Positions 58,628 through 64,000 of a stretch of DNA of 64,000 nucleotides are shown here, one piece after another. The notes under the pieces were generated by a model. It saw only the letters and a list, made by a program, of their open reading frames with translations, searched no databases and was not told the DNA's origin. Made by a program: the position numbers and the translations under genes. Every line of letters begins with the position of its first letter. The first letter of the stretch is position 1. Origin of the DNA: Macrostomum hystrix (Eukaryota > Platyhelminthes > Macrostomidae); NCBI GenBank assembly GCA_950097015.1, contig CATNEN010000039.1:8138501-8202500 (forward strand), read 5' to 3'.

Positions 58628-60830
58628 TTGTCTGGCCTGAATCAATACAGACTGGCCTGAATCAATACAGACTGGCCTGAATCAATACAGACTGGCCTGA
58701 ATCAATACAGACTGGCCTGAATCAATACAGACTGGCCTGAATCAATACTGGCTGGTCTGAATAAATACTGACTGGCCTGAATCAATACAGACTGGTCTGA
58801 ATCAATACAGACTGGCCTGAATCAATACAGACTGGCCTGAATCAATACAGACTGGTCTGAATCAATACTGGCGAGGGGCGAGGGGGGTCAGCGGCTAACG
58901 TCGCTGCCTCGCACTCCAAAGGACGCTAGTTCGATTCACCCTTCAGGTCACGATTAATTTCGGTACTTGTTGGGGGGGTTTGGACAGTAGCGACCGGCGG
59001 AGGTGCACCTTATTTCGTGCAATCAAAGCTTGAAAAATAGCTTCGCTCCTACCTTCTGTGTGCCTGTTCTGCGTTGTTTGAGTTTGTGCGTTGGCGCTGG
59101 GGCGTTAGACCTTGCGGGGGGGTGGCTGGGGGGCGGGTGTACACCGCCGCGCGCTCATCTGGATTTCCGTCAGCGCGATTGGATAAAGTGTACACTCGTC
59201 ACCCGCCCCCCCCCTGAGGACTGATTTCTATCAGCCTTCCGCCCCGGCTTGGTCTGCTCTGTGCGTGTGCGGGCCTGGGGTGAGAGGCACTCCGGCTGCC
59301 GCCCCCTTCCCCGCTTGGCTTGCTGCTGTGTGTGTGAGGTGCCTGCTCAGGGGAGGCGGCGCGATGGGCGGCTTTCGCCTAGTTCGCCGGCCTGGGGGCA
59401 TGCCGTTCCTGTGTTTGTGCGTCAAGTGCCCCAGGCCCCCCTGCAAAGTAAGTAAGAATCAATACTGGCTGGTCTGAATAAATACTGACTGGCCTGAATC
59501 AATACAGACTGGCCTGAATCAATACAGACTGGTCTGAATCAATACTGGCTGGTCTGAATAAATACTGACTGGCCTGAATCAATACAGACTGGCCTGAATC
59601 AATACAGACTGGCCTGAATCAATACTGGCTGGTCTGAATAAATACTGACTGGCCTGAATCAATACAGACTGGTCTGAATCAATACAGACTGGCCTGAATC
59701 AATACAGACTGGCCTGAATCAATACAGACTGGTCTGAATCAATACTGGCTGGTCTGAATAAATACTGACTGGCCTGAATCAATACAGACTGGCCTGAATC
59801 AATACAGACTGGTCTGAATAAATACTGACTGGCCTGAATCAATACAGACTGGCCTGAATCAATACAGACTGGCCTGAATCAATACTGGCTGGTCTGAATA
59901 AATACTGACTGGCCTGAATCAATACAGGCTGGTCTGAATCAATACAGACTGGCCTGAATCAATACAGACTGGCCTGAATCAATACAGACTGGTCTGAATC
60001 AATACTGGCTGGTCTGAATAAATACTGACTGGCCTGAATCAATACAGACTGGCCTGAATCAATACAGACTGGCCTGAATCAATACTGGCTGGTCTGAATA
60101 AATACTGACTGGCCTGAATCAATACAGACTGGTCTGAATAAATACTGACTGGCCTGAATCAATACAGACTGGTCTGAATCAATACTGGCTGGTCTGAATA
60201 AATACTGGCTGGTCTGAATAAATACTGACTGGCCTGAATAAATACTGACTGGCCTGAATCAATACAGACTGGCCTGAATCAATACTGGCTGGTCTGAATA
60301 AATACTGACTGGCCTGAATCAATACAGACTGGTCTGAATAAATACTGACTGGCCTGAATCAATACAGACTGGTCTGAATCAATACTGGCTGGTCTGAATA
60401 AATACTGGCTGGTCTGAATAAATACTGACTGGCCTGAATAAATACTGACTGGCCTGAATCAATACAGACTGGCCTGAATCAATACAGACTGGCCTGAATC
60501 AATACTGGCTGGTCTGAATAAATACTGACTGGCCTGAATCAATACAGACTGGTCTGAATAAATACTGACTGGCCTGAATCAATACAGACTGGCCTGAATC
60601 AATACAGACTGGCCTGAATCAATACTAACTTGCCTGAATCAATACTGACTGGCCTGAATTAATGCTGACTGGCCTGAATTAATGCTGACTGGCCTGAATT
60701 AATGCTGACTGGCCTGAATTAATGCTGACTGGCCTGAATTTATGCTGGCTGGCCTGAATCAATACTAGCTGGCCTGAATTAATGCTGACTGGCCTGAATC
60801 AATACTAGCTGGCCTGAATTAATGCTGACT
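58628..60830. repeat. 20-bp satellite (family S20), about 80 copies, interrupted by a SINE-like insertion
   Basis: The unit is CCTGAATCAATACAGACTGG. Two variants, GGCTGGTCTGAATAAATACT and the basic unit, recur in blocks of 80-140 bp, showing higher-order structure. The array is interrupted at about 58872-59455 and decays toward AATTAATGCTGACTGG at the right end. The same unit, inverted, is in the CCCH gene intron at 24641. Confidence 0.97.
58872..59455 (+). mobile_element. SINE-C: GC-rich tRNA-headed insertion within the satellite
   Basis: About 580 bp of GC-rich DNA. The head has box-A-like GGTCAGCGGCTAACG and box-B-like TAGTTCGATTCACCC (58899-58941). It ends in AAAGTAAGTAA. GAATCAATACTGG occurs on both sides, compatible with a 13-bp target duplication, although the satellite itself confounds this. 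Confidence 0.65.
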
Positions 60831-61120
60831 AGACCCTCGTATAAATTAAAAATACGGCAAAAGAGCTGAACAGCATATTGGAAGCAGAAGAGCGAAAATT
60901 TCTATTTCATCTGGGCAGAGACATCAACCCCTAGTAGATAATAAAAAGTCTGCACTGAGTTTTGGCCATAGACAATTCGACATCGTCGTTAAACTCACAG
61001 TCTTGTCCAACACGTTCCAAGGCGTTCATATCAACGGCTATTTTTTCCGCGATCCAAGCCCAATACTTAAAAACAATAGTCACTAATTGGAGTCATCTCA
61101 AAGTGAGCAGAAAGTGGGCC

Positions 61121-61366
61121 ATGATTTGGATCTCTGCGCTGCTGGGCGCCCTACAGGCCGCGTGCCACATCGCGCTGCTGATTCTATCGTTATTCCTGAT
61201 CATATTTATCCACTCGCGGCTGTACGAGTCCCGCAGCGACTTCTTTCCAGAAGTGCCACCGGAAAGAATCTGCTTCCGCTGCGGCGGCGAGGTGCAGAAG
61301 GTCTGGCCCAGCCTCTACATCCGGCGCGACGAGCTGGTCAGAAACAACGTGGACCTAACCATGTGA
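61121..61366 (+). CDS. Small single-pass membrane protein or terminal exon, unknown family
   Basis: The open frame from ATG 61121 encodes 81 residues: a hydrophobic helix (about residues 5-30, ISALLGALQAACHIALLILS then LFLIIFI), then SRLYESRSDFFPEVPPERIC, a CxxC (CFRCGG) and a polar C-terminus ending at TGA 61364. Codon use and GC content resemble the real exons nearby. The frame is open upstream to 60962, and acceptor-like sites (ACAATAG at 61080; GAGCAG at about 61108) precede it, so it may be the last exon of a longer gene. I do not recognise the family. No poly(A) signal is clear. Confidence 0.45.
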   Translation: MIWISALLGALQAACHIALLILSLFLIIFIHSRLYESRSDFFPEVPPERICFRCGGEVQKVWPSLYIRRDELVRNNVDLTM

Positions 61367-61584
61367 TGGCACAGCTGACGAGACTAATGCGACCGATGTA
61401 GCATTTACGGTATGCAATTTTCTACTTTTAGACTACTGGTCAGTACGATAATGCTGCTAATTTGTGCATTAAGCGAATTTCAAAATTACCTGGCAGTATT
61501 TATCCCATTTTAATTAATATAATAAATTTATGCTGCATAATAACAGACTAAAAAATAATTTGCTTTATTATTGTCTCATTTTGT

Positions 61585-62050
61585 CTTATCTTCGTGTCTC
61601 ATCTCTCCCGTGTCTTATCTCTCCCGTGTCTCATCTCTCCCGTGCCTCACCTCTCTCGTGTCTTATCTCTCCCGCGTCTCATCTCCCCCGTGTCTCATCT
61701 CCCCCGCGTCTCATCTCTCCCGCGTCTCATCACTCCCGCGTCTCATCTCCCCCGCGTCTCATCTCTCCCGCGTCTCATCACTCCCGCGTCTCATCTCTCC
61801 CGGTCTCATCTCTCCCGTGTCTCATCTCTCCCGCGTCTCATCTCTCCCGCGTCTCATCTCTCCCGTGTCTCATCTCTCCCGTGTCTCATCTCTCCCGCGT
61901 CTCATCTCTCCCGTGTCTCATCTCCCCCGCGTCTCATCTCTTCCGTGTCTCATCTCTCCCGCGTCTCATCACTCCCGTGTCTCATCTCTCCCGTGTCTCA
62001 TCTCTCCCGTGTCTCATCTCTCCCGTGTCTCATCTCTCTCGTGTCTCATA
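61585..62050. repeat. 16-bp satellite (family S16), second locus, about 29 copies
   Basis: GTCTCATCTCTCCCGT with a CGCGTCTC variant. Identical unit and orientation to 45093-45672, 16 kb away. Confidence 0.96.
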
Positions 62051-62112
62051 TTTCTCTGTCACATCTCCACTGTGGATCTCATCTATCGCATGGACATCCA
62101 CACGGATTTATG

Positions 62113-62195
62113 ACAGAAGGTCGGTGCACACTCTCACTGTTATTTTTTGGTTGGTCCTCAGGGGCATATAATGGACGGCAAGACATTGCTTAATC
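62113..62195 (-). repeat. SINE-A fragment
   Basis: GTGCACACTCTCACTGTTA and GGTTGGTCCTCAGGGGCATA follow the body of SINE-A in minus orientation. Confidence 0.45.
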
Positions 62196-62199
62196 AATT

Positions 62200-62627
62200 A
62201 TTTTTACAATGTGTTTTCTTTTGCTTTGCTATTGTCTTATTGTTTTCTTCAAATCGATTATCTTTAGGATAGATTTTTTATTTTCTACGCAAATAAGTAT
62301 TTTACGAGCTTTTATAGAGATTAAAAAATCAATTACAAATAGAATTACATTTTCTGTAAAAGCACCTAAACGAAAAAGAAGAATTTAGTTATCTTGGTCA
62401 CAAAACGGAAGTATTAGAAGTACATTAACACCTGCGCGACCAACAAATTTTATTTTTATTGATTGCTAGAATACTATTTTGGGAGATACAGAATAAAATT
62501 TAAATTTGGCCAATGAAGTGCCCATGGTCCTTCTGTTAATCACCTGATTTAGATCTCTCGTTTGTGCCCATTGTTCTTAATTAAACCGGGCGGATTAGTT
62601 AAAAAATTGCCGAGCAAACTGCAAGTT
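62200..62627. other. AT-rich 3' flank of the lectin-domain gene
   Basis: On the minus strand, AATAAAAATAAAA near 62445-62460 is a candidate poly(A) signal about 170 bp after the stop codon at 62628. Confidence 0.4.
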
Positions 62628-64000
62628 TCAAGCACTGCCTGGTCCTTCAAATCCCATCTTCGGGTAGGCATTGACACTGCCAGCCGCCGACAAGGCAGCA
62701 TTTCGCAGGTACCAGCGCCTCATTAGCAAGCGAACGAAGAACAGCGTCCAGAAGAGCAGCTTCAGGCTGACCAGAATGACTGGGATCAGGACCTCGAGGC
62801 GAATGGTTGAATAGCCGGGCACCGGGTAGAAGACGCCTGTTCCGCCAGGTGGCATGGAGCAGATGAAGTCGCGCTGTGCCTGACAGTCCGTCATGAACAC
62901 GGCATAAGAGTCAGGCCGGCTGCTCATGGAGGTGTCCATCACAGTGGCGCAGCGCTCCTCACTCAGGCAGCTTGAGTAGTCGCCGTGGGAGTTGCAGCTG
63001 AATTCTCCGATGCTGAATTTAGGGAGTTAAATAGAACGGGCATTGTGTATGGACGCACTGGCATTGTAGGTAAATATCTACATTAATAAGCATTACATTA
63101 ATTAGTGGCAGAAAACTCTGGCTATTTCGTTTCCTAGTTCGACACCCACTGGAGACAAGTTCCTAACTCAAACAAGATAATTAGCAACTTCTATACTACC
63201 ATATTTAAACAAATTTTATTTTATTATGCTTTTGCAACATTTTTTTATTTAATGCCGCAAGTATATATTTCTTCATTACAAATAATTTACAGGCCTGTAA
63301 TAATAATGATGATTACAGGAGGGCTGCGGGCAATGACACATAGTTTGGTGACACCAGACCCGCAGCCAGCGAGGAGGCAATTCTGCCCATTCCGCTGACT
63401 CCTGAGCACACACTCACAGATACTGTACGCAGACACACGCTCACACAGGTGTTTACATCTGCCTTGACTTTCTCATCGTCACTGTGCCTTCGAGGTTGGC
63501 CCGTAGGGGCGTAAATTTTACTACAAGCCCTTAATATCTGAGGCTGCGCCACAAAAAATGTCTCAGGGACTTTGGTGCGAGAGGCAAACGCGATAGACCG
63601 TTTTAAAAAACTTGCCTGTCCTCAGATCGGCCGTCCATCCACTTTGGCGAGAAGCGACTCTCCAAATCCGTCAGTCCCGCCCAAGAGAAAGTCCAGGTGA
63701 ATGGCAGGCTGCGAACTAGAGCCCTGATGCTGCCATTGTAGCCAGGTGGCCGCTGCATGAGGTTGGCCCGCAGGCTGTTGCAGGCCCTCTGAGCACCGCC
63801 GAAGTCCAGGAAGCCGCTGGTGCGGCTGGTGCCGTAGCAGGATCCGTTGAAACTCGTCCAGCCGGGCGGGCAGCCGTCGGAGCCGAAGCTGCGAACTCGC
63901 AGAGTGACACCGGAACTGAGCGACGGGTCGCCGTTGGCGTCGAAGCGGACCTTCAGCGATTTAGAGGGCGTTACCAGACTGGACTCAAACTTTCGCAGGC
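62628..64000 (-). CDS. CUB plus C-type-lectin-like type I membrane protein, C-terminal two exons
   Basis: Partial gene running off the right edge. Exons are 64000 (edge) to 63616 and 63012-62628. The first begins in the end of a CUB-like domain (SLKVRFDANGDPSLSSGVTL) and continues into a C-type-lectin-like domain: CPPGWTSFNGSCYG, then GGAQRACNSLRANLM and WAGLTDLESRF. The second exon completes it (DYSSCLSEERCATVMD, FMTDCQAQRDFICSM). It then encodes a transmembrane helix (LEVLIPVILVSLKLLFWTLF) with a basic stop-transfer RLLMRRW, a short cytoplasmic tail and TGA at 62630-62628. The intron donor is GC (GACAG|GCAAGT), supported by phase and lectin continuity. Role unknown: probably cell-surface recognition or adhesion. 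The intron contains a SINE-A. Confidence 0.82.
63312..63600 (-). repeat. SINE-A copy, near full length
   Basis: Tail AATGATGATTACAGGAGGGC at the left and head remnant (GGTCTATCGCGTTTGCCTCT, minus strand) at the right. The body lacks the CGCGGAGAGAAGG block. It lies within the GC-AG intron of the lectin gene. Confidence 0.8.

Overview
This is a window of a metazoan nuclear genome. Genes are split by introns with GT-AG and occasional GC-AG boundaries. Exons are GC-rich with alanine and glutamine homopolymers, and the sequence between them is AT-rich and packed with transposons, tRNA-derived SINEs and minisatellites. The gene set (MICAL, NECAP, cytoplasmic MetRS, an EF-hand nicotinamidase, a ZC3H4/6/8-type zinc-finger protein, a peptide-type GPCR) is generally animal. 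A free-living flatworm such as Macrostomum, or another spiralian, would fit the compact exons and extreme repeat load, but no diagnostic sequence proves it. All exon boundaries were inferred from splice signals, reading phase and protein similarity.

Layout. 0-11.1 kb: MICAL on the minus strand. Its introns hold a piggyBac relic, a long-TIR transposon with a broken transposase, an intact Tc1 transposon and three minisatellites. 11.1-17.5 kb: AT-rich sequence with no gene seen. 17.5-25.4 kb: an eight-exon CCCH zinc-finger gene on the plus strand. 25.4-34.1 kb: satellites and SINEs, with no convincing gene. 34.1-36.1 kb: a three-exon rhodopsin-class GPCR on the minus strand. 36.1-43.1 kb: SINEs, a TTAA MITE and large 58-, 8- and 16-bp arrays. 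43.1-47.0 kb: a six-exon nicotinamidase on the minus strand. 47.0-50.7 kb: AT-rich sequence with one TIR element. 50.7-52.8 kb: NECAP, whose single intron is almost pure 27-bp satellite. 53.7-58.5 kb: methionyl-tRNA synthetase, four coding exons. 58.6-60.8 kb: a 20-bp satellite interrupted by a third SINE type. 61.1-61.4 kb: a small membrane-protein ORF. 62.6-64.0 kb: the 3' end of a CUB/C-type-lectin membrane protein on the minus strand.

By my estimate, tandem arrays make up about one fifth of the window. Several satellite units recur at distant loci. In at least six introns the array runs up to, or into, the 3' splice site of the next exon. The genes are unrelated housekeeping or signalling genes, with no operon-like logic. 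What they share is the repeat architecture of their introns, which is the most unusual aspect of the window.
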